A stretch of DNA of 64,000 nucleotides from Hydractinia symbiolongicarpus (taxonomy: Eukaryota; Cnidaria; Hydrozoa; Anthoathecata; Hydractiniidae), in NCBI RefSeq assembly GCF_029227915.1, contig NC_079876.1:2544001-2608000 (forward strand), written 5' to 3'. Every line of letters begins with the position of its first letter. Within the stretch, counting starts at the first letter, position 1. Below are positions 47,298 to 60,770 of the stretch, piece by piece. The position numbers and the translations under genes are program-made. Below the pieces are notes generated by a model, which was not told the origin of the DNA, did not search any database, and saw nothing but the letters and a program-made list of their open reading frames with translations.

Positions 47298-50030
47298 AAA
47301 TATTTTTGAAAACTACAAGTCTCATGCGTTGTAGTGGTGAAAAAATAATTTAAAAAATCGTTCGGAAAATGAGTTTACTCCCTGGGTACTTTCTTTGTAT
47401 ACTTTTGACTATACGGGCCGAGTCCGGGGTTTACGGGAAATGGCGGGTTTTCGTTTGCCGGCGATTAAACTTCTTTTATTCAGTGTCTCATCAAAAATGA
47501 AAGCATTTTTGAAAACTACAAGTCTCATGCGTTGTAGTGGTGAAAAAATAATTTAAAAAATCGTTCGGAAAATGAGTTTACTCCCTGGGTACTTTCTTTG
47601 TATACTTTTGACTATACGGGCCGAGTCCGGGGTTTACGGGAAATAGCGGTTTTTCTTTTGCCGGCGATTAAACTTCTTTTATTCAGCGTCTCATCAAAAA
47701 TGAAAACATTTTTAATAACTACAATTCTCATGCGTTTTAGTGGTGAAAAGATAATTTAAAAAATCGTTTTGGAAATGAGTTTACTCACAGGGTACTTTCT
47801 TTGTATACATTCGACTATACGGGCCAAGCCCGGGATTTACGAGAAAACGCTGGGTTTTCGTTTGCTGGCGATTAAACCACTTTCATTAAGCGTCTCATCA
47901 AAAATGAAAACATTTCTGAAAACTACAAGTCTCATGCGTTTTAGTGGTGAAAAAATAATTTAAAAAATCGTTCGGGAAATGAGTTTACTCACAGGGTACT
48001 TTCTTTTTATACATTCGACTATACGGGCCAAGCCCTGGATTTACGGGAAATCGCGGGTTTTCGTTTGCCGGCGATTAAACTTCTTTCATTAACCGTCTCA
48101 TCAAAAATGAAAACATTTTTGAAAACTACGAGTCTCATGCGTTTTAGTGGTGAAAAAAAAATTAAAAAATCGTTCGGGAAATGAGTTTACTCACTGGGTA
48201 CTTTATTTGTATACATTCGACTATACGGGCCAAGCCCGGGATTTCCGGAAACCGCGGGATTTCGTTTGCCGGCGATTGAACTTCTTTCATTAACCGTCTC
48301 ATCAAAAATGAAAACATTTTTGAAAACTTCAAGTCTCATGCGTTTTAGTGGTGAAAAAAAAAATTAAAAAATCGTTCGGGAAATGAGTTTACTCCCTGGG
48401 TACTTTCTTTGTATACATTCGACTATATGGGCCAAGCCCGGGATTTACGGGAAATCGCAGGATTTCGTTTGCCGGCGATTAAACCTCTTTTAATAGGCGT
48501 CTCATCAAAAATGAAAACATTTTTGAAAACTACAAGTCTCATGCGTTTTAGTGGTGAAAAAATACTTTAAAAATCGTTCGGGAAATGAGTTTACTCCCTG
48601 GGTACTTTCTTTGTATACTTTGGACTATACGGGCCGAGTCCGGGATTTACGGGAAATCGCGGATTTTTGTTTGAGGGCGATTAAACTTCTTTTATTCAGC
48701 GTCTCATCAAAAATGAAAACATTTTTGAAAACTACAAGTCTCATGCGTTGTAGTGGTGAAAAAATAATTTAAAAAATCGTTTGGGAAATGAGTTTACTCA
48801 CTGCGTACTTTCTTTGTATACATTTGACTATACGGGCCAAGCCCGGGATTTACGGGAAATCGCGGGATTTCGTTTGCCGGCGATTAAACCTCTTTTAATA
48901 AGCGTCTCATCAAAAATGAAAACATTTTTGAAAACTACAAGTCTCATGCGTTGTAGTGGTGAAAAAATAATTTAAAAAATCGTTCGGAAAATGAGTTTAC
49001 TCACTGGGTACTTTCTTTGTATACTTTTGACTATACGGGCCGAGTCCGGGGTTTACGGGAAATGGCGGGTTTTCGTTTGCCGGCGATTAAACTTCTTTTA
49101 TTCAGCGTCTCATCAAAAATGAAAACATTTTTAAAAACTACAAGTCTCATGCGTTTTAGTGGTGAAAAGATAATTTAAAAAATCGTTTTGGAAATGAGTT
49201 TACTCACAGGGTACTTTCTTTGTATACATTCGACTATACGGGCCAAGCCCGGGATTTACGGGAAAACGCGGGTTTTCGTTTGCTGGCGATTAAACCACTT
49301 TCATTAAGCGTCTCATCAAAAATGAAAACATTTCTGAAAACTACAAGTCTCATGCGTTTTAGTGGTGAAAAAATAATTTAAAAAATCGTTCGGGAAATGA
49401 GTTTACTCACAGGGTACTTTCTTTGTATACATTCGACTATACGGGCCAAGCCCGGGATTTACGGGAAATCGCGGGTTTTCGTTTGCCGGCGATTAAACTT
49501 CTTTCATTAACCGTCTCATAAAAAATGAAAACATTTTTGAAAACTACAAGTCTCATGCGTTTTAGTGGTGAAAAAAAAAATTAAAAAATCGTTCGGGAAA
49601 TGAGTTTACTCACTGGGTACTTTATTTGTATACATTCGACTACACGGGCCAAGCCCGGGATTTCCGGAAACCGCGGGATTTCGTTTGCCGGCGATTAAAC
49701 TTCTTTCATTAACCGTCTCATCAAAAATGAAAACATTTTTGAAAACTTCAAGTCTCATGCGTTTTAGTGGTGAAAAAAAAAATTAAAAAATCGTTCGGGA
49801 AATGAGTTTACTCCCTGGGTACTTTCTTTGTATACATTCGACTATATGGGCCAAGCCCGGGATTTACGGGAAATCGCGGGATTTTGTTTGCCGGCAATTA
49901 AACTTCTTTCATTAACCGTCTCATCAAAAATGAAAACATTTTTGAAAACTTCAAGTCTCATGCGTTTTTGTGGTGAAAAAAAAAAATTAAAAAATCGTTC
50001 GGGAAATGAGTTTACTCCCTGGGTACTTTC
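47081..50030 (+). repeat. 2.95-kb block, copy 2
   Basis: Second copy of 42821-45770. It is told apart by one inserted T in GAAAACGCTGGG near 47851, TTTTTATACATTCG where copy 1 has TTTTTATTCATTCG near 48006, and ACTACGAGTC near 48126. It ends at about 50030, where it joins sequence that follows the 32-mer pattern (TATACAATCGAC). Confidence 0.92.
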
Positions 50031-51150
50031 TTTGTATACAATCGACTATACGGGCCAAGCCCGGGATTTACGGGAAATCGCGGGATTTTGTTTGCCGGCG
50101 ATTAAACCTCTTTTAATAAGCGTCTCATCAAAAATGTAAACATTTTTGAAAACTACAAGTCTCATGCGTTTTAGTGGTGAAAAAATAATTTAAAAAATCG
50201 TTCGGGAAATGAGTTTACTCCCTGGGTACTTTCTTTGTATACTTTGGACTATACGGGCCGATTCCGGGATTTACTGGAAATCGCGGATTTTCGTTTGAGG
50301 GCGATTAAACTTCTTTTATTCAGCGTCTTATCAAAAATGAAAACATTTTTGAAAACTACAAGTCTCATGCGTTTTAGTGGTGAAAAAAAAATTTGAAAAA
50401 TCGTTCGGGGAATGAGTTTACTCCCTGGGTACTTTCTTTGTATACATTCGACTATACGGGCCAAGCCCCGGATTTACGGGAAAACGCGGGATTTCGTTTG
50501 CCGGCCATTAAACCTCTTTCATTAAGCGTCTCATCAAAAATGAAAACATTTTTGAAAACTACAAGTCTCATGCGTTTTAGTGGTGAAAAAAAAATTAAAA
50601 AATCGTTCGGGAAATGAGTTTACTCACTGGGTACTTTCTTTGTATACATTCGACTATACGGGCCAAGGCCGGGATTTACGGGAAATCGCGGGATTTCGTT
50701 TGCCGGCGATTAAACTTCTTTCATTATCCGTCTCATCAAAAATGAAAACATTTTTGAAAACTTCAAGTATCATGCGTTTTAGTGGTGAAAAAAAAAATTA
50801 AAAAATCGTTCGGGAAATGAGTTTACTCCCTGGGTACTTTCATTGTATACATTCGACTATATGGGCCAAGCCCGGGATTTACGGGAAATCGCGGAATTTC
50901 GTTTGCCGGCGATTAAACTTCTTTCATTAACCGTCTCATCAAAAATGAAAACATTTTTGAAAACTTCAAGTCTCATGCGTTTTTGTGGTGAAAAAAAAAA
51001 TTAAAAAATCGTTCGGGAAATGAGTTTACTCCCTGGGTACTTTCTTTGTATACAATCGACTATACGGGCCAAGCCCCGGATGTACGGGAAAACGCGGGAT
51101 TTCGTTTGCCGGCGATTAAACCTTTTTCATTAAGCGTCTCATCAAAAATG
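48960..51150 (+). repeat. Partial third copy of the 32-mer block
   Basis: Corresponds to about 38000-40190 with an offset of 10957 bp. It carries CCGATTCCGGGATTTACTGG near 50258 (CCGG in the other copies), the CGGGGAATGAG monomer near 50406 and CATTATCCGTC near 50722. Private changes are TTTCATTGTATAC near 50839 and CGGCCATTAA near 50504. At about 51150-51200 it jumps to sequence that lies three monomers further on in copies 1 and 2: the offset of later landmarks falls from 10957 to 10348, a loss of 609 bp. Confidence 0.9.
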
Positions 51151-54100
51151 AAAACATTTTTGAAAACTACAAGTCTCATGCGTTGTAGTGGTGAAAAAAT
51201 AATTTAAAAAATCGTTCGGAAAATGAGTTTACTCCCTGGGTACTTTCTTTGTATACTTTTGACTATACGGGCCGAGTCCGGGGTTTACGGGAAATGGCGG
51301 GTTTTCGTTTGCCGGCGATTAAACCTCTTTCATTAAGCGTCTCATCAAAAATGAAAACATTTTTGAAAACTACAAGTCTCATGCGTTTTAGTGGTGAAAA
51401 AATAATTTAAAAAATCGTTCGGGAAATGAGTTTACTCCCTGGGAACGTTCTTTGTATACTTTGGACTATACGGGCCGAGTCCGGGATTTACGGGAAATCG
51501 CGGATTTTCGTTTGAGGTCGATTAAACTTCTTTTATTCAGCGTCTCATCAAAAATGAAAACATTTTTGAAAACTACAAGTCTCATGCGTTTTAGTGGTGA
51601 AAAAAAAATTTAAAAAATCGTTCGGGAAATGAGTTTACTTCCTGGGTTCTTTCTTAGTAAACATTCGACTATACGGGCCAAGCCCCGGATTTACGGGAAA
51701 ACGCGGGATTTCGTTTGCCGGCGATTAAACCTCTTTCATTAAGCGTCTCATCAAAAATGAAAACATTTTTGAAAACTACAAGTCTCATGCGTTTTAGTGG
51801 TGAAAAAAAAAATTAAAAAATCGTTCGGGAAATGAGTTTACTCACTGGGTACTTTCTTTGTATACATTCGACTATACGGGCCAAACCCGGGATTTACGGG
51901 AAATCGCGGGATTTCGTTTGCCGGCGATTAAACTTCTTTCATTAACCGTCTCATCAAAAATGAAAACATTTTTGAAAACTTCAAGTCTCATGCGTTTTGG
52001 TGGTGAAAAAAAAAATTAAAAAATCGTTCGGGAAATGAGTTTACTCCCTGGGTACTTTCTTTGTATACATTCGACTATACGGGCCAAGCCCGGGATTTAC
52101 GGAAAATCGCGGGATTTCGTTTGCCGGCGATTAAACCTCTTTTAATAAGCGTCTCATCAAAAATGAAAACATTTTTGAAAACTACAAGTCTCATGCGTTT
52201 TAGTGGTGAAAAAATACTTTAAAAAATCGTTCGGGAAATGAGTTTACTCCCTGGGTACTTTCTTTGTATACTTTGGACTATACGGGCCGAGTTCGGGATT
52301 TACGGGAAATCGCGGATTTTCGTTTGAGGGCGATTAAACTTCTTTTATTCACCGTCTCATCAAAAATGAAAATATTTTTGAAAACTACAAGTCTCATGCG
52401 TTGTAGTGGTGAAAAAATAATTTAAAAAATCGTTCGGAAAATGAGTTTACTCCCTGGGTACTTTCTTTGTATACTTTTGACTATACGGGCCGAGTCCGGG
52501 GTTTACGGGAAATGGCGGGTTTTCGTTTGCTGGCGATTAAACTTCTTTTATTCAGTGTCTCAGCAAAAATGAAAACATTTTTGAAAACTATAAGTCTCAT
52601 GCGTTGTAGTGGTGAAAAAATAATTTAAAAAATCGTTCGGAAAATGAGTTTACTCCGTGGGTACTTTCTTTGTATACTTTTGACTATACGGGCCGAGTCC
52701 GGGGTTTACGGGAAATGGCGGGTTTTCGTTTGCCGGCGATTAAACCTCTTTCATTAAGCGTCTCATCAAAAATGAAAACATTTTTGAAAACTACAAGTCT
52801 CACGCGTTTTAGTGGTAAAAAAATACTTTAAAAAATCGTTCGGGAAATGAGTTTACTCCCTGGGTACTTTCTTTGTATACTTTGGACTATACGGGCCGAG
52901 TCCGGGATTTACGGGAAATCGCGGATTTTCGTTTGAGGGCGATTAAACTTCTTTTATTCACCGTCTCATCAAAAATGAAAATATTTTTGAAAACTACAAG
53001 TCTCTTGCGTTGTAGTGGTGAAAAAATAATTTAAAAAATCGTTCGGAAAATGAGTTTACTCCCTGGGTACTTTCTTTGTATACTTTGGACTATACGGGCC
53101 GAGTCCGGGATTTACGGGAAATCGCGGATTTTCGTTTGAGGGCGATTAAACTTCTTTTATTCACCGTCTCATCAAAAATGAAAATATTTTTGAAAACTAC
53201 AAGTCTCATGCGTTGTAGTGGTGAAAAAATAATTTAAAAAATCGTTCGGAAAATGAGTTTACTCCCTGGGTACTTTCTTTGTATACTTTTGGCTATACGG
53301 GCCGAGTCCGGGGTTTACGGGAAATGGCGGGTTTTCGTTTGCCGGCGATTAAACCTCTTTCATTAAGCGTCTCATCAAAAATGAAAACATTTTTGAAAAC
53401 TACAAGTGTCATGCGTTTTAGTGGTGAAAAAATAATTTAAAAAATCGTTCGGGAAATGAGTTTACTCCCTGGGAACTTTCTTTGTATACTTTGGACTATA
53501 CGGGCCGAGTCCGGGATTTACGGGAAATCGCGGATTTTCGTTTGAGGTCGATTAAACTTCTTTTATTCAGCGTCTCATCAAAAATGAAAACATTTTTGAA
53601 AACTACAAGTCTCATGCGTTTTAGTGGTGAAAAAAAAAATTAAAAAATCGTTCGGGAAATGAGTTTACTCACTGGGTACTTTCTTTGTATACATTCGACT
53701 ATACGGGCCAAGCCCGGGATTTACGGGAAATCGCGGGATTTCGTTTGCCGGCGATTAAACTTCTTTCATTAACCGTCTCATCAAAAATGAAAACATTTTT
53801 GAAAACTTCAAGTCTCATGCGTTTTAGTGGTGAAAAAAAAAATTAAAAAATCGTTCGGGAAATGAGTTTACTCCCTGGGTACTTTCTTTGTATACATTCG
53901 ACTATACGGGCCAAGCCCGGGATTTACGGGAAATCGCGGGATTTCGTTTGCCGGCGATTAAACCTCTTTTAATAAGCGTCTCATCAAAAATGAAAACATT
54001 TTTGAAAACTACAAGTCTCATGCGTTTTAGTGGTGAAAAAATACTTTAAAAAATCGTTCGGGAAATGAGTTTACTCCCTGGGTACTTTCTTTGTATACTT

Positions 54101-54205
54101 TGGACTATACGGGCCGAGTTCGGGATTTACGGGAAATCGCGGATTTTCGTTTGAGGGCGATTAAACTTCTTTTATTCACCGTCTCATCAAAAATGAAAAT
54201 ATTTT
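51150..54205 (+). repeat. Mosaic of 32-mer fragments, 10-monomer spacing
   Basis: About 15 monomers. The CTGGGAACTTTC family (here GGGAACGTTC at 51441) recurs at 53471, exactly 2030 bp (10 x 203) later. GAGTTCGGG monomers lie at 52291 and 54118, 1827 bp (9 x 203) apart, so a monomer was lost or gained in between. GGGTTCTTTCTTAGTAAAC occurs at 51644 but its expected partner near 53674 is absent; a CACTGGGTACT monomer follows directly. Near 51180 a chimeric monomer has CCTTTTTCATTAAGCG with GTTGTAG. Confidence 0.87.
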
Positions 54206-56640
54206 TGAAAACTACAAGTCTCATGCGTTGTAGTGGTGAAAAAATAATTTAAAAAATCGTTCGGAAAATGAGTTTACTCCCTGGGTACTTTCTTTGTATA
54301 CTTTTGACTATACGGGCCGAGTCCGGGGTTTACGGGAAATGGCGGGTTTTCGTTTGCTGGCGATTAAACTTCTTTTATTCAGTGTCTCATCAAAAATGAA
54401 AACATTTTTGAAAACTACAAGTCTCATGCGTTGTAGTGGTGAAAAAATAATTTAAAAAATCGTTCGGAAAATGAGTTTACTCCGTGGGTACTTTCTTTGT
54501 ATACATTTGACTATACGGGCCGAGTCCGGGGTTTACGGGAAATGACGGGTTTTCGTTTGCCGGCGATTAAACCTCTTTCATTAAGCGTCTCATCAAAAAT
54601 GAAAACATTTTTGAAAACTACAAGTCTCATGCGTTTTAGTGGTAAAAAAATACTTTAAAAAATCGTTCGGGAAATGAGTTTACTCCCTGGGTACTTTCTT
54701 TGTATACATTCGACTATACGGGCCAAGCCCGGGATTTACGGGAAATCGCGGGATTTCGTTTGCCGGTGATTAAACCTCTTTTAATAAGCGTCTCATCAAA
54801 AATGAAAACATTTTTGAAAACTACAAGTCTCATGCGTTTTAGTGGTGAAAAAATAATTTAAAAAATCGTTCGGAAAATGATTTTACTCCCTGGGTACTTT
54901 CTTTGTATACTTTTGACTATACGGGCCGAGTCCGGGGTTTACGGGAAATGGCGGGTTTTCGTTTGCCGGCGATTAAACCTCTTTCATTAAGCGTCTCATC
55001 AAAAATGAAAACATTTTTGAAAACTACAAGTCTCATGCGTTTTAGTGGTGAAAAAATACTTTAAAAAATCGTTCGGGAAATGAGTTTACTCCCTGGGTAC
55101 TTTCTTTGTATACTTTGGACTATACGGGCCGAGTTCGGGATTTACGGGAAATCGCGGATTTTCGTTTGAGGGCGATTAAACTTCTTTTATTCACCGTCTC
55201 ATCAAAAATGAAAATATTTTTGAAAACTACAAGTCTCATGCGTTGTAGTGGTGAAAAAATAATTTAAAAAATCGTTCGGAAAATGAGTTTACTCCCTGGG
55301 TACTTTCTTTGTATACTTTTGACTATACGGGCCGAGTCCGGGGTTTACGGGAAATGGCGGGTTTTCGTTTGCTGGCGATTAAACTTCTTTTATTCAGTGT
55401 CTCAGCAAAAATGAAAACATTTTTGAAAACTACAAGTCTCATGCGTTGTAGTGGTGAAAAAATAATTTAAAAAATCGTTCGGAAAATGAGTTTACTCCCT
55501 GGGTACTTTCTTTGTATACTTTTGACTATACGGGCCGAGTCCGGGGTTTACGGGAAATGGCGGGTTTTCGTTTGCTGGCGATTAAACTTCTTTTATTCAG
55601 TGTCTCATCAAAAATGAAAACATTTTTGAAAACTACAAGTCTCATGCGTTGTAGTGGTGAAAAAATAATTTAAAAAATCGTTCGGAAAATGAGTTTACTC
55701 CGTGGGTACTTTCTTTGTATACATTTGACTATACGGGCCGAGTCCGGGGTTTACGGGAAATGACGGGTTTTCGTTTGCCGGCGATTAAACCTCTTTCATT
55801 AAGCGTCTCATCAAAAATGAAAACATTTTTGAAAACTACAAGTCTCATGCGTTTTAGTGGTAAAAAAATACTTTAAAAAATCGTTCGGGAAATGAGTTTA
55901 CTCCCTGGGTACTTTCTTTGTATACATTCGACTATACGGGCCAAGCCCGGGATTTACGGGAAATCGCGGGATTTCGTTTGCCGGTGATTAAACCTCTTTT
56001 AATAAGCGTCTCATCAAAAATGAAAACATTTTTGAAAACTACAAGTCTCATGCGTTTTAGTGGTGAAAAAATAATTTAAAAAATCGTTCGGAAAATGATT
56101 TTACTCCCTGGGTACTTTCTTTGTATACTTTTGACTATACGGGCCGAGTCCGGGGTTTACGGGAAATGGCGGGTTTTCGTTTGCCGGCGATTAAACCTCT
56201 TTCATTAAGCGTCTCATCAAAAATGAAAACATTTTTGAAAACTACAAGTCTCATGCGTTTTAGTGGTGAAAAAATACTTTAAAAAATCGTTCGGGAAATG
56301 AGTTTACTCCCTGGGTACTTTCTTTGTATACTTTGGACTATACGGGCCGAGTTCGGGATTTACGGGAAATCGCGGATTTTCGTTTGAGGGCGATTAAACT
56401 TCTTTTATTCACCGTCTCATCAAAAATGAAAATATTTTTGAAAACTACAAGTCTCATGCGTTGTAGTGGTGAAAAAATAATTTAAAAAATCGTTCGGAAA
56501 ATGAGTTTACTCCCTGGGTACTTTCTTTGTATACTTTTGACTATACGGGCCGAGTCCGGGGTTTACGGGAAATGGCGGGTTTTCGTTTGCTGGCGATTAA
56601 ACTTCTTTTATTCAGTGTCTCAGCAAAAATGAAAACATTT
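54205..56640 (+). repeat. Tandem 6-monomer duplication (1218 bp x 2)
   Basis: Copies are about 54205-55422 and 55423-56640. Three private variants recur 1218 bp apart: ATGACGGG (54543 and 55761), CCGGTGATTA (54763 and 55981) and GAAAATGATTTTAC (54873 and 56091). CTCAGCAAAAATG follows in both, near 55400 and 56618. Confidence 0.93.
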
Positions 56641-57945
56641 TTGAAAACTACAAGTCTCATGCGTTGTAGTGGTGAAAAAATAATTTAAAAAATCGTTCGG
56701 AAAATGAGTTTACTCCGTGGGTACTTTCTTTGTATACTTTTGACTATACGGGCCGAGTCCGGGGTTTACGGGAAATGGCGGGTTTTCGTTTGCCGGCGAT
56801 TAAACCTCTTTCATTAAGCGTCTCATCAAAAATGAAAACATTTTTGAAAACTACAAGTCTCATGCGTTTTAGTGGTAAAAAAATACTTTAAAAAATCGTT
56901 CGGGAAATGAGTTTACTCCCTGGGTACTTTCTTTGTATACTTTGGACTATACGGGCCGAGTCCGGGATTTACGGGAAATCGCGGATTTTCGTTTGAGGGC
57001 GATTAAACTTCTTTTATTCACCGTCTCATCAAAAATGAAAATATTTTTGAAAACTACAAGTCTCATGCGTTGTAGTGGTGAAAAAATAATTTAAAAAATC
57101 GTTCGGAAAATGAGTTTACTCCCTGGGTACTTTCTTTGTATACTTTGGACTATACGGGCCGAGTTCGGGATTTACGGGAAATCGCGGATTTTCGTTTGAG
57201 GGCGATTAAACTTCTTTTATTCACCGTCTCATCAAAAATGAAAATATTTTTGAAAACTACAAGTCTCATGCGTTGTAGTGGTGAAAAAATAATTTAAAAA
57301 ATCGTTCGGAAAATGAGTTTACTCCCTGGGTACTTTCTTTGTATACTTTTGACTATACGGGCCGAGTCCGGGGTTTACGGGAAATGGCGGGTTTTCGTTT
57401 GCTGGCGATTAAACTTCTTTTATTCAGTGTCTCAGCAAAAATGAAAACATTTTTGAAAACTACAAGTCTCATGCGTTGTAGTGGTGAAAAAATAATTTAA
57501 AAAATCGTTCGGAAAATGAGTTTACTCCGTGGGTACTTTCTTTGTATACTTTTGACTATACGGGCCGAGTCCGGGGTTTACGGGAAATGGCGGGTTTTCG
57601 TTTGCCGGCGATTAAACCTCTTTCATTAAGCGTCTCATCAAAAATGAAAACATTTTTGAAAACTACAAGTCTCATGCGTTTTAGTGGTAAAAAAATACTT
57701 TAAAAAATCGTTCGGGAAATAAGTTTACTCCCTGGGTACTTTCTTTGTATACTTTGGACTATACGGGCCGAGTCCGGGATTTACGGGAAATCGCGGATTT
57801 TCGTTTGAGGGCGATTAAACTTCTTTTATTCACCGTCTCATCAAAAATGAAAATATTTTTGAAAACTACAAGTCTCATGCGTTGTAGTGGTGAAAAAATA
57901 ATTTAAAAAATCGTTCGGAAAATGAGTTTACTCCCTGGGTACTTT
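56305..57945 (+). repeat. Tandem 4-monomer duplication (812 bp x 2)
   Basis: GTCTCAGCAAAAATG at 56617 and 57429, CTCCGTGGGTAC near 56712 and 57524, and GAGTTCGGG monomers near 56350 and 57162 are each 812 bp apart. GGGAAATAAGTTTAC near 57715 is a private change of the second copy. It overlaps the preceding 6-mer duplication at its left edge. Confidence 0.9.
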
Positions 57946-60770
57946 CTTTGTATACTTTTGACTATACGGGCCGAGTCCGGGGTTTACGGGAAATGGCGGG
58001 TTTTCGTTTGCCGGCGATTAAACCTCTTTCATTAAGCGTCTCATCAAAAATGAAAACATTTTTGAAAACTACAAGTCTCATGCGTTTTAGTGGTGAAAAA
58101 ATAATTTAAAAAATCGTTCGGGAAATGAGTTTACTCCCTGGGAACTTTCTTTGTATACTTTGGACTATACGGGCCGAGTCCGGGATTTACGGGAAATCGC
58201 GGATTTTCGTTTGAGGTCGATTAAACTTCTTTTATTCAGCGTCTCATCAAAAATGAAAACATTTTTGAAAACTACAAGTCTCATGCGTTTTAGTGGTGAA
58301 AAAAAAATTTAAAAAATCGTTCGGGAAATGAGTTTACTTCCTGGGTTCTTTCTTAGTAAACATTCGACTATACGGGCCAAGCCCCGGATTTACGGGAAAA
58401 CGCGGGATTTCGTTTGCCGGCGATTAAACCTCTTTCATTAAGCGTCTCATCAAAAATGAAAACATTTTTGAAAACTACAAGTCTCATGCGTTTTAGTGGT
58501 GAAAAAAAAAATTAAAAAATCGTTCGGGAAATGAGTTTACTCACTGGGTACTTTCTTTGTATACATTCGACTATACTGGCCAAGCCCGGGATTTACGGGA
58601 AATCGCGGGATTTCGTTTGCCGGCGATTAAACTTCTTTCATTAACCGTCTCATCAAAAATGAAAACATTTTTGAAAACTTCAAGTCTCATGCGTTTTAGT
58701 GGTGAAAAAAAAAATTAAAAAATCGTTCGGGAAATGAGTTTACTCCCTGGGTACTTTCTTTGTATACATTCGACTATACGGGCCAAGCCCGGGATTTACG
58801 GGAAATCGCGGGATTTCGTTTGCCGGCGATTAAACCTCTTTTAATAAGCGTCTCATCAAAAATGAAAACATTTTTGAAAACTACAAGTCTCATGCGTTTT
58901 AGTGGTGAAAAAATACTTTAAAAAATCGTTCGGGAAATGAGTTTACTCCCTGGGTACTTTCTTTGTATACTTTGGACTATACGGGCCGAGTTCGGGATTT
59001 ACGGGAAATCGCGGATTTTCGTTTGAGGGCGATTAAACTTCTTTTATTCACCGTCTCATCAAAAATGAAAATATTTTTGAAAACTACAAGTCTCATGCGT
59101 TGTAGTGGTGAAAAAATAATTTAAAAAATCGTTCGGAAAATGAGTTTACTCCCTGGGTACTTTCTTTGTATACTTTTGACTATACGGGCCGAGTCCGGGG
59201 TTTACGGGAAATGGCGGGTTTTCGTTTGCTGGCGATTAAACTTCTTTTATTCAGTGTCTCATCAAAAATGAAAACATTTTTGAAAACTACAAGTCTCATG
59301 CGTTGTAGTGGTGAAAAAATAATTTAAAAAATCGTTCGGAAAATGAGTTTACTCCCTGGGTACTTTCTTTGTATACTTTTGACTATACGGGCCGAGTCCG
59401 GGGTTTACGGGAAATGGCGGGTTTTCGTTTGCCGGCGATTAAACCTCTTTCATTAAGCGTCTCATCAAAAATGAAAACATTTTTGAAAACTACAAGTCTC
59501 ATGCGTTTTAGTGGTGAAAAAATAATTTAAAAAATCGTTCGGGAAATGAGTTTACTCCCTGGGAACTTTCTTTGTATACTTTGGACTATACGGGCCGAGT
59601 CCGGGATTTACGGGAAATCGCGGATTTTCGTTTGAGGTCGATTAAACTTCTTTTATTCAGCGTCTCATCAAAAATGAAAACATTTTTGAAAACTACAAGT
59701 CTCATGCGTTTTAGTGGTGAAAAAAAAATTTAAAAAATCGTTCGGGAAATGAGTTTACTTCCTGGGTTCTTTCTTAGTAAACATTCGACTATACGGGCCA
59801 AGCCCCGGATTTACGGGAAAACGCGGGATTTCGTTTGCCGGCGATTAAACCTCTTTCATTAAGCGTCTCATCAAAAATGAAAACATTTTTGAAAACTACA
59901 AGTCTCATGCGTTTTAGTGGTGAAAAAAAAAATTAAAAAATCGTTCGGGAAATGAGTTTACTCACTGGGTACTTTCTTTGTATACATTCGACTATACTGG
60001 CCAAGCCCGGGATTTACGGGAAATCGCGGGATTTCGTTTGCCGGCGATTAAACTTCTTTCATTAACCGTCTCATCAAAAATGAAAACATTTTTGAAAACT
60101 TCAAGTCTCATGCGTTTTAGTGGTGAAAAAAAAAATTAAAAAATCGTTCGGGAAATGAGTTTACTCCCTGGGTACTTTCTTTGTATACATTCGACTATAC
60201 GGGCCAAGCCCGGGATTTACGGGAAATCGCGGGATTTCGTTTGCCGGCGATTAAACCTCTTTTAATAAGCGTCTCATCAAAAATGAAAACATTTTTGAAA
60301 ACTACAAGTCTCATGCGTTTTAGTGGTGAAAAAATACTTTAAAAAATCGTTCGGGAAATGAGTTTACTCCCTGGGTACTTTCTTTGTATACTTTGGACTA
60401 TACGGGCCGAGTTCGGGATTTACGGGAAATCGCGGATTTTCGTTTGAGGGCGATTAAACTTCTTTTATTCACCGTCTCATCAAAAATGAAAATATTTTTG
60501 AAAACTACAAGTCTCATGCGTTGTAGTGGTGAAAAAATAATTTAAAAAATCGTTCGGAAAATGAGTTTACTCCCTGGGTACTTTCTTTGTATACTTTTGA
60601 CTATACGGGCCGAGTCCGGGGTTTACGGGAAATGGCGGGTTTTCGTTTGCTGGCGATTAAACTTCTTTTATTCAGTGTCTCATCAAAAATGAAAACATTT
60701 TTGAAAACTACAAGTCTCATGCGTTGTAGTGGTGAAAAAATAATTTAAAAAATCGTTCGGAAAATGAGTT
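57860..60770 (+). repeat. Tandem 7-monomer duplication (1421 bp x 2)
   Basis: Copies are about 57860-59280 and 59281-60701, with matching to about 60770. GGGAACTTTC lies at 58140 and 59561, GGGTTCTTTCTTAGTAAAC at 58343 and 59764, and the private CTATACTGGCC in both near 58572 and 59993. All are exactly 1421 bp apart. The shared private change and the lack of obvious differences point to a very recent event. Confidence 0.93.
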
